DNA of 64,000 nucleotides from Zoogloea sp041904905 (GTDB taxonomy: Bacteria > Pseudomonadota > Gammaproteobacteria > Burkholderiales > Rhodocyclaceae), in the NCBI RefSeq assembly GCF_041904905.1, contig NZ_JAYRMI010000005.1, forward strand, positions 33,841 through 97,840. Direction: 5' to 3'. Made by a program: the position numbers and the translations under genes. The notes below the pieces were generated by a model. That model saw only the letters and a list, made by a program, of their open reading frames with translations, ran no database searches and was not told the origin of the DNA. Numbering within the stretch: the first letter of the stretch is position 1; each line of letters opens with the position of its first letter. This document shows, piece by piece, positions 45,729 to 54,577 of this stretch.

Positions 45729-47348
45729 ATGAAAACCCCACTCTGCGTCGCGATTGCCCAGATCAATTCGGTCGTGGGCGACATCTCCGGCAATGCGCGC
45801 CGGATCCTGGAAGCGGTGACCCGGGCCAAGGCCGCGGGCGCCGACGTGGTCCTCACCCCTGAACTCGCCCTGTGCGGCTACCCGGCCGAGGATCTGCTCC
45901 TGCGCCCGGCCTTCATCGACACCTGCGCCGACGAGCTGGCGGCCCTCGCCGCCCAGGTGCAGGGCATCACCGCGCTGGTGGGTTATCCCGCGCTGTTTGG
46001 CGGCGAACGCTACAACGCCGCGGCGGTGATCCGCGACGGGCGCATCACCCACACCTACTTCAAGCACCGCCTGCCCAACTACGAGGTGTTCGACGAGGAG
46101 CGCTACTTCGAGCCCGGCGTGGAAGCCTGCGTGTTCGAGCTGAAGGGCGTGAAGATCGGCGTGAACATCTGCGCCGACGTGTGGGAAGCCGGCGCCGCCG
46201 ACGGTGCCCGTGAGGCCGGCGCCGAGCTGCTGCTGGTGCTCAACGCCTCGCCCTTCCACATGAACAAGCAGCAGCTGCGCTACGACGTGCTGCGCGAGCG
46301 CATCGCCGACACCGGGCTCCCGGTGGCCTACTGCAACCTGGTGGGCGGGCAGGACGAACTGGTCTTCGACGGCGGCTCCTTCGCCCTCGACGAGGACGGC
46401 ACGCTGGCCTGGCAGGGCGAGATGTTCGCCGAGGCGCTGTCGCTGCTGCACTTTGCCGATGGCCGCTGGCAGGAGCGCAAGGTGCCGGAAGCCCGCCCCG
46501 TCGAGGCCGACGTGTATCAGGCCCTGGTGCTGGGCGTGCGCGACTATCTGGGCAAGAACGGCTTCCCCGGGGCGCTGATCGGCCTCTCGGGCGGCGTGGA
46601 TTCGGCGCTGACGCTGGCCATCGCCGTCGACGCCCTGGGCGCCGACAAGGTGCGCGCGGTGATGATGCCCTCGCCCTACACCGCCCAGATGAGCCTGGAC
46701 GACTCCCGCGAGATGGTGCGCCGCATCGGCGTGCGCTACGACGAGATCGCCATCGAACCGGCCATGAACACCTTCGCCGCGATGCTGGCGCCCCAGTTCG
46801 CCGGCCTGCCCGAGGACACCACCGAGGAGAACCTCCAGTCGCGTATCCGCGGGATGATCCTGATGGCGCTCTCCAACAAGACCGGCGCCATCGTGCTCAC
46901 CACCGGCAACAAGAGCGAGATGGCCACCGGCTACGCCACGCTCTACGGCGACATGGCCGGCGGTTTTGCGGTCATCAAGGACATCTACAAGACCTTCGTC
47001 TACCGCCTGTGCGCCTGGCGCAACGCCCAGCCCGGCGGCCCGGTGATCCCCGACAACATCCTCACCCGTCCGCCTTCGGCCGAACTCAAACCCGACCAGT
47101 GCGACCAGGATTCCCTGCCGCCCTACGAGGTGCTCGACGCCATCATCGCCGCCTACATGGAAGACGACCGCTCGCCCCGCGAGATCGTCGCCCAGGGCTA
47201 CCCCGAGGTGGACGTGTACCGCGCCGTGGCGATGCTGCGCCGCAACGAGTACAAGCGCCGCCAGTCGCCGCCGGGGGTGCGCGTCACCCAGCGCGGCTTC
47301 GGCAAGGACTGGCGTTACCCGATCACCTCCCGCTACCGCGACGCCTGA
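45729..47348 (+). CDS. nadE: Glutamine-dependent NAD+ synthetase
   Basis: Last step of NAD+ synthesis: amidation of nicotinate adenine dinucleotide using ammonia from glutamine. 539 residues. The N-terminal nitrilase-type glutaminase domain (about 1-245) shows the catalytic triad regions: E in VVLTPELALCGYP, K in YFKHRLPNY and C in GVNICADVWE. The C-terminal synthetase domain (about 265-539) has the P-loop LIGLSGGVDSAL and TTGNKSEMATGY. It is followed by glnB 90 bp downstream with its own -10 element. Confidence 0.97.
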   Translation: MKTPLCVAIAQINSVVGDISGNARRILEAVTRAKAAGADVVLTPELALCGYPAEDLLLRPAFIDTCADELAALAAQVQGITALVGYPALFGGERYNAAAVIRDGRITHTYFKHRLPNYEVFDEERYFEPGVEACVFELKGVKIGVNICADVWEAGAADGAREAGAELLLVLNASPFHMNKQQLRYDVLRERIADTGLPVAYCNLVGGQDELVFDGGSFALDEDGTLAWQGEMFAEALSLLHFADGRWQERKVPEARPVEADVYQALVLGVRDYLGKNGFPGALIGLSGGVDSALTLAIAVDALGADKVRAVMMPSPYTAQMSLDDSREMVRRIGVRYDEIAIEPAMNTFAAMLAPQFAGLPEDTTEENLQSRIRGMILMALSNKTGAIVLTTGNKSEMATGYATLYGDMAGGFAVIKDIYKTFVYRLCAWRNAQPGGPVIPDNILTRPPSAELKPDQCDQDSLPPYEVLDAIIAAYMEDDRSPREIVAQGYPEVDVYRAVAMLRRNEYKRRQSPPGVRVTQRGFGKDWRYPITSRYRDA

Positions 47349-47406
47349 CCCGGCTGTCCGCACCCCGACGGTTTGGCCCGGCACGCCCCGGGCCGGCCTT
47401 TCCGGC

Positions 47407-47412
47407 TAGAAT
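47407..47412 (+). promoter_or_regulatory. -10 element upstream of glnB
   Basis: TAGAAT sits 26 nt before the glnB ATG, leaving room for a short leader with a CTGGAG Shine-Dalgarno. No convincing -35 is seen. Confidence 0.5.
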
Positions 47413-47438
47413 GCCGCATCGTTTCCTGGAGACCGCCA

Positions 47439-47777
47439 ATGAAGAAGATCGAAGCCGTCATCAAGCCCTTCAAGCTCGACGAAGTCCGCGAGGCCCTGTC
47501 CGAAGTCGGCATCACCGGCCTTACCGTCACCGAAGTGAAGGGTTTCGGCCGGCAGAAGGGCCACACCGAGCTTTACCGCGGCGCCGAGTACGTCGTGGAT
47601 TTCCTGCCCAAGATCAAGATCGAGGTGGTGGTTGCCGGCGACGTGGTCGAGCAGGCCGTGGACGCCATCATCAAGGCCGCCCGCACCGGCAAGATCGGCG
47701 ACGGCAAGATCTTCGTGATGCCGGTCGAGCAGGTCGTCCGCATCCGCACCGGCGAGACCAACGAATCGGCGATCTGA
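47439..47777 (+). CDS. glnB: Nitrogen regulatory protein P-II
   Basis: Trimeric signal-transduction protein reporting glutamine and 2-oxoglutarate to GlnE, NtrB and other targets. 112 residues from ATG 47439, the standard length. The T-loop carries Y51 in ELYRGAEYVVDF, the uridylylation site. Later segments VVVAGDVVEQAVDAIIKAARTGKIGDGKIFV and VRIRTGE are canonical. The position after nadE is that of constitutive glnB in several betaproteobacteria; no amtB follows, which argues against glnK. A terminator ends the transcript. Confidence 0.95.
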   Translation: MKKIEAVIKPFKLDEVREALSEVGITGLTVTEVKGFGRQKGHTELYRGAEYVVDFLPKIKIEVVVAGDVVEQAVDAIIKAARTGKIGDGKIFVMPVEQVVRIRTGETNESAI

Positions 47778-47801
47778 TCCGCACACAGATCAGCCCAAGG
47801 T

Positions 47802-47835
47802 AGAAGGCCCGGTCATGCACCGGGCCTTCTGCTTT
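47802..47835 (+). terminator. Terminator of glnB
   Basis: A perfect 12-bp stem (47802-47813 with 47819-47830, CATGC loop) is followed by GCTTT, 24 bp after the glnB stop. Confidence 0.85.
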
Positions 47836-47862
47836 CCGGCGGGCCGGTGGCGATGGGGCTTT

Positions 47863-47871
47863 TGATAGAAT
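47863..47871 (+). promoter_or_regulatory. Extended -10 promoter of gltX
   Basis: TGATAGAAT carries both the TGn extension and a good -10 hexamer (47866-47871), 31 nt before the gltX ATG. The extension would compensate for the lack of a recognisable -35. Confidence 0.6.
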
Positions 47872-47902
47872 CGCGGCTTTCGTCTTCACTCGGAATTCCG
47901 CC

Positions 47903-49300
47903 ATGGCTTCTACCGTCCGCACCCGCTTCGCCCCCAGCCCTACCGGCTACCTGCACATCGGGGGGGCGCGCACGGCGCTGTTCTCGTGGGCCTACGCCCG
48001 TCGCCACGGCGGCACCTTCGTCCTGCGCATCGAGGATACCGACGTGGCCCGCTCCACGCCCGAGGCCGTCCAGGCCATCCTCGACGGCATGAGCTGGCTC
48101 GACCTGAACTGGGACGAAGGCCCGTTCTACCAGATGCAGCGGATGGACCGTTACAAGGAAGTCATCCAGCAGATGCTCGCCGTCGGCACCGCCTACCCCT
48201 GCTACATGCCGCCGGAAGAGCTGGACGCCCTGCGCGAGGCCCAGCGCGCCCGCGGCGAGAAGCCCCGCTACGACGGCCGCTGGCGCCCCGAGCCGGGCAA
48301 GGTGCTGCCCGAGCCGCCCGCCGGCGTGCAACCGGTGATCCGCTTCAAGAACCCCACCGATGGCGTGGTGGCCTGGGACGATCTGGTGAAGGGCCGCATC
48401 GAGATCGCCAACGCCGAGATGGACGACCTCATCATCGCCCGCGCCGACGGCACGCCCACCTACAACTTCTGCGTGGTGGTGGACGACTGGGATATGGGCA
48501 TCACCCAGGTCATCCGCGGCGACGACCACGTGAACAACACCCCGCGCCAGATCAACATCCTCCAGGCCCTGGGCGCCACCGTGCCCCAGTACGCCCACCT
48601 CTCGATGATCCTCGGCGACGACGGCCAGAAGCTCTCCAAGCGCCACGGCGCGGTGAGCGTCACCCAGTACGACGACGACGGCTACCTGCCCGAGGCCGTC
48701 ATCAACTACCTGGCCCGCCTGGGCTGGAGCCACGGCGACGACGAGATCTTCTCCCGCGAGCAGTTGGTGGAATGGTTCGACCTGGACCACATCACCCCGT
48801 CGGCCGCCCAGTTCAATACCGAAAAGCTCAAGTGGCTCAACGCCCACTACATCAAGCAGGCCGACAACGCCCGGCTGGCCGCCGACGTGTCGCGCCGGCT
48901 CGCCCTGCGCGGCGTCGACCCCGAGGCCGGCCCGGCCCTGGAGGCGCTGATCGCCCTGTACAAGGATCGGGTGTCCACCCTCGTCGAGCTGGCCGACGCT
49001 GCCGAGCCCTTCTACATCGACCTGCACCCGGCGCCCGAACTCATCGCCCAGCACCTCACCGACGCCGCCCGCACTGCGCTCGCCACCCTGCGCGGCAAGC
49101 TGGCCGACGTGGCCTGGGAGAAGGCGCTGCTGAGCGGCGCGATCAAGGAAACCTGCACCGCCCACGGCATGAAGATGCCCCAGGTGGCGATTCCCCTGCG
49201 CGTTGCGCTGCTGGGCCAGCCCCAGACGCCGTCCATCGACGCCGTGCTAGAGACCATGGGGCGCGAGCTGGTGCTGGCGCGGCTGGATCGGGTGCTGTAA
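47903..49300 (+). CDS. gltX: Glutamate--tRNA ligase
   Basis: Class I synthetase that charges tRNA-Glu. 465 residues. The HIGH-type motif lies in FAPSPTGYLHIGGARTALF at the N-terminus and the KMSKS loop is KLSKRHGAVSV. IEDTDVARS and TPTYNFCVVVDDWDMGI are conserved. Its C-terminal anticodon-binding domain is alpha-helical, as in bacterial GluRS. Both the discriminating gltX and a separate glnS are in this window, so no second misacylating copy is implied. Monocistronic by its own promoter and terminator. Confidence 0.97.
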   Translation: MASTVRTRFAPSPTGYLHIGGARTALFSWAYARRHGGTFVLRIEDTDVARSTPEAVQAILDGMSWLDLNWDEGPFYQMQRMDRYKEVIQQMLAVGTAYPCYMPPEELDALREAQRARGEKPRYDGRWRPEPGKVLPEPPAGVQPVIRFKNPTDGVVAWDDLVKGRIEIANAEMDDLIIARADGTPTYNFCVVVDDWDMGITQVIRGDDHVNNTPRQINILQALGATVPQYAHLSMILGDDGQKLSKRHGAVSVTQYDDDGYLPEAVINYLARLGWSHGDDEIFSREQLVEWFDLDHITPSAAQFNTEKLKWLNAHYIKQADNARLAADVSRRLALRGVDPEAGPALEALIALYKDRVSTLVELADAAEPFYIDLHPAPELIAQHLTDAARTALATLRGKLADVAWEKALLSGAIKETCTAHGMKMPQVAIPLRVALLGQPQTPSIDAVLETMGRELVLARLDRVL

Positions 49301-49326
49301 GTCCGGCCATCGGCAGGCTTTCGAAC

Positions 49327-49363
49327 AACAAAAAGCGCGGCCCGTGGGTCGCGCTTTTTGTTT
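49327..49363. terminator. Bidirectional terminator between gltX and the glycine-zipper gene
   Basis: The stem 49330-49343 with 49346-49359 (one G-T pair) is flanked by an A-run on the left and TTTTTGTTT on the right, so it can end both converging transcripts. Confidence 0.85.
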
Positions 49364-49395
49364 GGAGCGGCTGGCTTGCCAGCCGGCCGGCTGGA

Positions 49396-50190
49396 TCAGA
49401 AGTCGGCGCTGCGGCGGGGTTGTTCGGCGCCGGCGACGATCTGGCCGTTGCGGACCCGCACCGGGTCGCCCACGCGCCAGACTGGCGCGCTCTGCTGCTC
49501 GATCACCCGGCGAGTGCCGTCTTCGAGCTTCACGGTGATCTGGTAGTGGCTGACGGTGCGGTAGCGGCGTTCGGCCTCGTTGCCGGCAAAACCGCCCAGC
49601 ACGGCGCCACCGATGCGGGCGATCTGCTTGCCGGAGCCTTCGCCGACCTGATGGCCCAGCACCCCGCCCAGGATGGCGCCGCCGATCGCGCCAAGGCCTG
49701 AGCCTTCGCCCTTCTGCTGGATCGCCTCGATGTTCTCGATCACGCCGCAGTCGCGGCAGATGGAGGGCGGGGCGGGGGGCGCATCCGCCACCCGACGGCT
49801 GGCGTGTTCGCCCGGGGGCGGTGCGTCGCGGGGCGCAGGCACTGCGTCGTCAGGCGGCGGGTTACCGGCAGCCGCCTGGGCCGGTCTGGGATGGGGCTTG
49901 GGTTTCGGAGGCGCCGTCTTGGCCGGGGCCGGGGCGCTGTGCTCGGCCTTCGCCTCGGCCGCGGGCGCGGGCGCCGGAGTGGGCTCAGCGGCTGCGATGG
50001 GCGGGGGCGCCTCAATCGATTTGATGGGCGTCGGGGGGGCGACCGCCACGCTCTCGGGTGCGGGAGACTTGCTGAAGTCAGGCAGGACGCCCGCCAGCTT
50101 GGCGACGCCGGCCAGGCTGACGGCGGTGACGGATGCGGCAGCCACCCACAACATCGGGTGCAGGCCGGGTTTGTTCGGGGTCGTGCTCAT
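49396..50190 (-). CDS. Glycine-zipper (SlyB/OmpA-like 2TM) membrane protein
   Basis: A 264-residue protein with an N-terminal membrane segment (about 13-35), a long Pro/Ala/Lys-rich spacer (40-145) and a glycine-zipper core GSGLGAIGGAILGGVLGHQVGEGSGKQIARIGGAVLGGFAGN region (about 160-205), followed by YQITVKLEDGT and a QQ-rich beta segment as in SlyB/Rick-17kDa-like proteins. Two cysteines (ICRDCGV) lie just before the zipper. Unlike lipoprotein members, it has no lipobox and is tethered by a helix. The spacer is long enough to cross part of the periplasm. GGAGAA precedes the ATG. Confidence 0.83.
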   Translation of the reverse strand: MSTTPNKPGLHPMLWVAAASVTAVSLAGVAKLAGVLPDFSKSPAPESVAVAPPTPIKSIEAPPPIAAAEPTPAPAPAAEAKAEHSAPAPAKTAPPKPKPHPRPAQAAAGNPPPDDAVPAPRDAPPPGEHASRRVADAPPAPPSICRDCGVIENIEAIQQKGEGSGLGAIGGAILGGVLGHQVGEGSGKQIARIGGAVLGGFAGNEAERRYRTVSHYQITVKLEDGTRRVIEQQSAPVWRVGDPVRVRNGQIVAGAEQPRRSADF

Positions 50191-50290
50191 GGTGGGTTCT
50201 CCGTTCGAGTTGACAGCTTAACGCTGCAACCCGGGTATGGCGCGCCGTGGCAAAGGCCGCTTACAAAATCATCCGGTATGACGTGCGGGC

Positions 50291-52204
50291 CTAGTCTTCG
50301 CTGCCGGCGCCGGGGCGCGGCGGCTTGAGTAGGTAGCGGGCCGGGTCGAGTGCGTCGACGAGATCCCGCTCAAGGGGCAGCGGATCGCCATTGATCTGGC
50401 TGGCCAGCAGCTCGCCGACCAGGCTTGCCCACACCAGCCCGCGGGCGCCAAAGCCTGTCGCGGCAAACAGCCCGGGCTGGCGGGGGATGTCGGCCAGTGG
50501 CGTGGTCCGTTCGGCGTTTGCCACCGCCGGCACCGCGCCGACCATCGGCAGGCGATCCGGTGAGGCAGGACGGAAGCCCACCCGGCCGTCGAGGCTGGCC
50601 GGATCGAAGGGGGCTGAGAAGCCGGGCAGGATGAAGTCCAGCTTGGTGAGGTTCTCGCGGTGCTCGGCCTCACGCAGTTCAGTGCCATCGTCGTCGGCGA
50701 TGAAGGTGGCGCCGGCGCAGCGGACGCCGTCCACCTCGGGACTCACGTAGCCCAGTCGGCACACCACGACCTCCGGCGCACTGTCGGGCGTGGCGGGCAG
50801 ATGCGACACCTGGCCGCGGGCCGGCCGCACGGGCAGGCTGGCGGCTTCGGGGATGGCGCGGATGCCGACGCCGTTGGCGAGCACCATCACCGCAGCCCGG
50901 GCAATCTCGGCGCCGGATTCGTCGAAGGTGAGCCAGTCGTCGCCGCGCCTTTCGAGCCGGGCCAGACGGCGGCCGAACACAGTGGTGATGCGGTCGCCGC
51001 CCGCCGCCAGATTGGCCGCGCAAAGGGTTGGCGGCTGGATCCACCCGCCCTGCGGAAACCACCAACCCCCCTGCGCCACCGGCCAATTGGCGAGGCGTGA
51101 GGCCTCGTCCCGATCGGCGAAGCGCAGGTAGTCGGTGGGGTACTGGTGGGTGTCGACGACGGCCTGCATCTTGGCGGCCTGCTTGTCGTCGCGGGCCAGA
51201 TGGAGCACGCCGGTGGGCGCCCAGCGCACCGGGTGGCCAGCTTCGGCGAGGCGGGCGAGGTGATGCCGGCCGTACAGGAAGCCGGCCCGGGTGATGCGGG
51301 CGAGGCGGTTGTCGTCGAGGCTGGGCAGGGGGCGGAACACGCCGGCCCGGTTGCCCGAGGCGCCCTGTCCGGGACCGTCGGCTTCGTCGATCACGGTGAC
51401 CTGCCATCCGCGGGCGGCGAGGCGTTCGGCCACCGATGTTCCGGCGACTCCGGCGCCGATCACCAGCGCCCGGCGGGGTTGGTCCGGGTTGGCAACTGGG
51501 GCATCCGCACGGTGGCCGGTGAGCATCTCGCGCTTGCCGCCAAAGCCAGGGCGCCGCTCCAGCGTGAAGCCGGCCGTCTCAAGACCTCGGCGGACATTGC
51601 CGCTGACCGACCAGGTTGCCAGCGTGGCCCCTGATGCGGCAAGGCGGGCGAGTTGGGCGAACACGGCCGGCGACCACAGGTCTGGATTGCGCACGGGGGA
51701 GAAGCCGTCGAGAAAGAAGGCGTCGGCTGCCGCGTGCACCTGCGGCAGGGCATCGACGGCATCGCCAAAAATGAGCGTCAGCACGACCCGTCCGTCGTCC
51801 AGATGGAGCCGGTGGATGCCCGGCGTGAGCGCCGGCCAGTGGCGGCGCAGTTCGCCGGACAGCGGGGCGAGCTCAGGCCAGGGAGCGTGCAGGCGTGCCA
51901 GGTCGTCGGCGCAGAAGGGGTGTTTTTCAACCGAGACGAAATGGAGCTGCGCGCAGCGCGCCGGATCGCTGCGCCAGGCGTCCCAGGTAGCGAGGAAGTT
52001 CAGGCCAAGGCCAAAGCCCGTTTCAATGATGGTGAAGTGCTCGCGCCCGATCCAGCGCGACGGAAGCCTGTTGCCATCCAGGAAGACCTGCCGCGCCTGT
52101 CCGAGTCCGCCCGAGGTGGTGTGATAGACGTCGTCATACGCGTGGGAGTAGGGGGTGTTTTCCGCTCTGAACTCGAGAGTGGCGGGAACGATGGAGGGCG
52201 GCAT
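50291..52204 (-). CDS. mnmC: Bifunctional tRNA mnm5s2U biosynthesis protein MnmC
   Basis: Makes 5-methylaminomethyl-2-thiouridine at the tRNA wobble position: the FAD domain removes the carboxymethyl group and the methyltransferase domain adds methyl from SAM. 637 residues. Residues 1 to about 225 are the methyltransferase (ETGFGLGLNFLATWDAW, DAFFLDGFSPVRNPDLWS); the C-terminal oxidoreductase starts ALVIGAGVAGTSVAERLAARGWQVTVID and ends with GFGARGLVWA. Full-length fusion, as in E. coli. It marks the end of the high-GC backbone before the polysaccharide island. Confidence 0.95.
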   Translation of the reverse strand: MPPSIVPATLEFRAENTPYSHAYDDVYHTTSGGLGQARQVFLDGNRLPSRWIGREHFTIIETGFGLGLNFLATWDAWRSDPARCAQLHFVSVEKHPFCADDLARLHAPWPELAPLSGELRRHWPALTPGIHRLHLDDGRVVLTLIFGDAVDALPQVHAAADAFFLDGFSPVRNPDLWSPAVFAQLARLAASGATLATWSVSGNVRRGLETAGFTLERRPGFGGKREMLTGHRADAPVANPDQPRRALVIGAGVAGTSVAERLAARGWQVTVIDEADGPGQGASGNRAGVFRPLPSLDDNRLARITRAGFLYGRHHLARLAEAGHPVRWAPTGVLHLARDDKQAAKMQAVVDTHQYPTDYLRFADRDEASRLANWPVAQGGWWFPQGGWIQPPTLCAANLAAGGDRITTVFGRRLARLERRGDDWLTFDESGAEIARAAVMVLANGVGIRAIPEAASLPVRPARGQVSHLPATPDSAPEVVVCRLGYVSPEVDGVRCAGATFIADDDGTELREAEHRENLTKLDFILPGFSAPFDPASLDGRVGFRPASPDRLPMVGAVPAVANAERTTPLADIPRQPGLFAATGFGARGLVWASLVGELLASQINGDPLPLERDLVDALDPARYLLKPPRPGAGSED

Positions 52205-52675
52205 AGGGCGAGATAGCTAGGCTGGGGCGCCGGCAGATGAACGGATGATGCGCTTTGAGATGCTCCTACGCAGCGATTCGTGCGATAGTTCGCATTTTAT
52301 TGCATGTTGAGGTAAGAGCGCTCGCTGCATTTCGTGGACGTCATCTAGCGATCCGTGGTACTGATTCTAGGCCGAAGCGCTGGCGGTCGAGGTAAAATCC
52401 TTCGCTTATTCAATCTGAGCGCGAGGCGGGCTGCGGCCCGAAAAGCTCGCGGCCGCCCAAATGGCATCGTGTCTTGTGGTTAACTCAACTTCGCTGGTTG
52501 CTGTGTTGTTCAGATTCGAAAACTGCGATGCAGTAATAAATTCGATTTAGGATGCGTCGCTAATGGAGATGCTTAGTGTGGCGGCGGGGGGGAGACCTCT
52601 CTTCGAAGGTTGTTTTTGCATTCGAATCAATGTGTCTCGAGTGGATAATGGGTTGTGTAGCGAAGTTTGTGTTTA
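52205..52675. other. Low-GC leader region before the polysaccharide island
   Basis: About 470 bp with no supportable gene. Base composition falls sharply from the flanking backbone. A TAAAAT hexamer lies near 52394, and a GC hairpin-prone stretch follows. The GGCGGTCG just before it is two bases off the ops/JUMPStart core and is not convincing. It presumably holds the operon promoter and a long untranslated leader. Confidence 0.5.
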
Positions 52676-53647
52676 ATGGAGGCTCTCATATCCTTTGACT
52701 CGCTGAAGTGTCCTGTGTTGCGCGGGCCCACAGTGGCCATCCTGATGGCGACATATGAAGGATGTCAGTATCTCGACGATCAAATGCGTTCCATTTTCTT
52801 TCAGAGCTTCCGTAATTGGAAGCTGTGGGTTTCTGACGATTCGGTACGCGATGAAACCTGGCAGCGCCTCACTTATTGGCAGTCGCAACTCGGGCCTGCC
52901 ATGTCGATTGTGCGAGGAGGTCGGCGCGGTGTTGTGGCTAACTTCATGTCGCTTGTTTGTAGTAATGAAATATCGGCAGATTATTATGCTTTCTCGGACC
53001 AAGACGATGTTTGGGGTTGCGATAAGTTGGAGCGTGCGATTGACTGGTTAAACGGGGTCGGTCGGGGTCGGCCTGCGCTCTACTGTTCAAGGACCCTGTT
53101 GGTAGATGATTCGAATAGGATCAAGCTCGGTGTGTCTCCGCCCTTTTCCCGGGAGCCGGGGTTCGCGAATGCGCTTGTGCAGAGCATCGCCGGGGGAAAT
53201 ACTATGGTATTTAACAAGGCTGCATGCGAGTTGTTGCGTGAGGCAGGGGGGGATGTCGATGTCGTCGTGCATGACTGGTGGGTTTATCTGGTCGTGGCCG
53301 GGTGCGGCGGCGCAGTCCATTTCGATCAGCGACCGTCGTTACGGTACAGGCAACATGGTAACAACCTGATCGGTGCAGGTGACGGTGTCAAAGCCTCGAT
53401 GGAACGTATCTGGCATACGCATCTGAAGGGTGTTTATCGTGGCTGGATTGACCGCAATGTCCGTGCCTTGGAGCGCTTGCGCCATCGCATGACCCCGGAG
53501 AATGTCCGACGACTTCAGTCCTTTCTCGATGGGCGGGGTAAGGGGCCTTTGGGGCGGGTTGCAGGCATTCGGGCGGCGGGCGTCTATCGTCAGACTTGGA
53601 CCGGCAATGCGTCGCTTTACCTTTCGGCCTTCCTTGGCAAGCTCTGA
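52676..53647 (+). CDS. Family 2 glycosyltransferase, rhamnosyltransferase-like
   Basis: A 323-residue GT-A enzyme. The N-terminus VAILMATYEGCQYLDDQMRSIFFQSFRNWKLWVSDDS and the metal site AFSDQDDVW are typical of GT2 enzymes that add rhamnose or similar sugars in O-antigen synthesis. DWWVYLV and RYRQHGNNLIG follow in the C-terminal half. The ATG at 52676 has no good Shine-Dalgarno; a TTG at 52667 is possible. First gene of the island, followed 24 bp later by wzm. Codon use is less GC-biased than the backbone. Confidence 0.87.
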   Translation: MEALISFDSLKCPVLRGPTVAILMATYEGCQYLDDQMRSIFFQSFRNWKLWVSDDSVRDETWQRLTYWQSQLGPAMSIVRGGRRGVVANFMSLVCSNEISADYYAFSDQDDVWGCDKLERAIDWLNGVGRGRPALYCSRTLLVDDSNRIKLGVSPPFSREPGFANALVQSIAGGNTMVFNKAACELLREAGGDVDVVVHDWWVYLVVAGCGGAVHFDQRPSLRYRQHGNNLIGAGDGVKASMERIWHTHLKGVYRGWIDRNVRALERLRHRMTPENVRRLQSFLDGRGKGPLGRVAGIRAAGVYRQTWTGNASLYLSAFLGKL

Positions 53648-53671
53648 CTGTTTGTTTATCAAAGTTATTTC

Positions 53672-54577
53672 ATGATCGAGCCTGACCTACGAGGTAGGTC
53701 CGTTTTTTTTGGCGGTTTTGCTAGCGTCATTTTTCTGGGGGTTTTCTTTAACGTGTCTTCGAATGTTTTTTCCGTTTCGCCAGGGAGGGCCTGCCGCGGC
53801 CTATGGCGAGACCGAGAGTTGCTGGCGGCGCTTGTTCAGCGCGAAGTGCTGGGGCGATATCGCGGATCGGTGATGGGGGTTATGTGGTCGTTCTTCAACC
53901 CCATCCTGATGCTCGCCGTTTATACGTTCGTATTTAGTGTTGTTTTCAAGGCGCGGTGGAATGTCGCCAGTGAGTCGAAGACCGAATTCGCGCTGGTGCT
54001 GTTTGCGGGATTGATTGCCTACGGAATTTTCTCGGAGTGCGTCAATCGGGCGCCAATCTTGATCGTCTCTAATCCGAATTACGTGAAAAAGGTTGTTTTT
54101 CCGCTAGAGCTGCTGCCGGTCGTGACAATGGGGGCAGCCCTGTTCCATGGGCTGGTCAGCACTGGGGTGTGGTTCATCTTCTATTTATTTTTTTTTGGCG
54201 TACCGCCGGTAACTGCACTGCTTCTGCCGTTCGTTTTTCTGCCTCTTGTTCTGCTGACCTTAGGGCTTTCATGGCTTTTAGCCTCGCTCGGCGTCTACCT
54301 GCGCGATGTTGCGCAGGTTGTGACGGTGCTCACCGGTGTCTTGATGTTCATGTCGCCCGTGTTCTATCCCATTTCGGCCTTGCCGTCGGAGTTTCAGAGC
54401 ATTTTGCTTATTAATCCGCTGACCGCGTCGATCGAGATGCTGCGCGATGTCATTTACTGGGGGCGTATTCCCGACGCTCAGACTTATATGGGCAACCTGA
54501 TCCTCGGCTTGCTTGCGGCGTGGTTCGGATTCGCGTGGTTCCAGAAAACACGTAAGGGGTTTGCAGATGTCCTCTGA
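53672..54577 (+). CDS. wzm: ABC-2 type polysaccharide export permease
   Basis: Membrane half of the ABC transporter that moves undecaprenyl-linked polysaccharide across the inner membrane. 301 residues with about six membrane segments. LLAALVQREVLGRYRGSVMGVMWSFFNPILMLAVYTFVF is the family hallmark. The first 40 residues are unusual for Wzm and contain an extra hydrophobic stretch; a GTG at 53753 would give a more usual N-terminus, so the start is uncertain. The 3' end overlaps wzt by 11 bp. Confidence 0.92.
   Translation: MIEPDLRGRSVFFGGFASVIFLGVFFNVSSNVFSVSPGRACRGLWRDRELLAALVQREVLGRYRGSVMGVMWSFFNPILMLAVYTFVFSVVFKARWNVASESKTEFALVLFAGLIAYGIFSECVNRAPILIVSNPNYVKKVVFPLELLPVVTMGAALFHGLVSTGVWFIFYLFFFGVPPVTALLLPFVFLPLVLLTLGLSWLLASLGVYLRDVAQVVTVLTGVLMFMSPVFYPISALPSEFQSILLINPLTASIEMLRDVIYWGRIPDAQTYMGNLILGLLAAWFGFAWFQKTRKGFADVL

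Noticed and set aside
47370..47390. Sigma-54 promoter before glnB
   Set aside because: A TGG is present but the expected GC at the -12 position is CC; the -10-like TAGAAT nearer the gene is a better candidate.
52380..52400. ops/JUMPStart (RfaH) element before the polysaccharide operon
   Set aside because: GGCGGTCG differs from GGCGGTAG at one core position, lacks the downstream conserved bases, and no RfaH is visible; could be chance.
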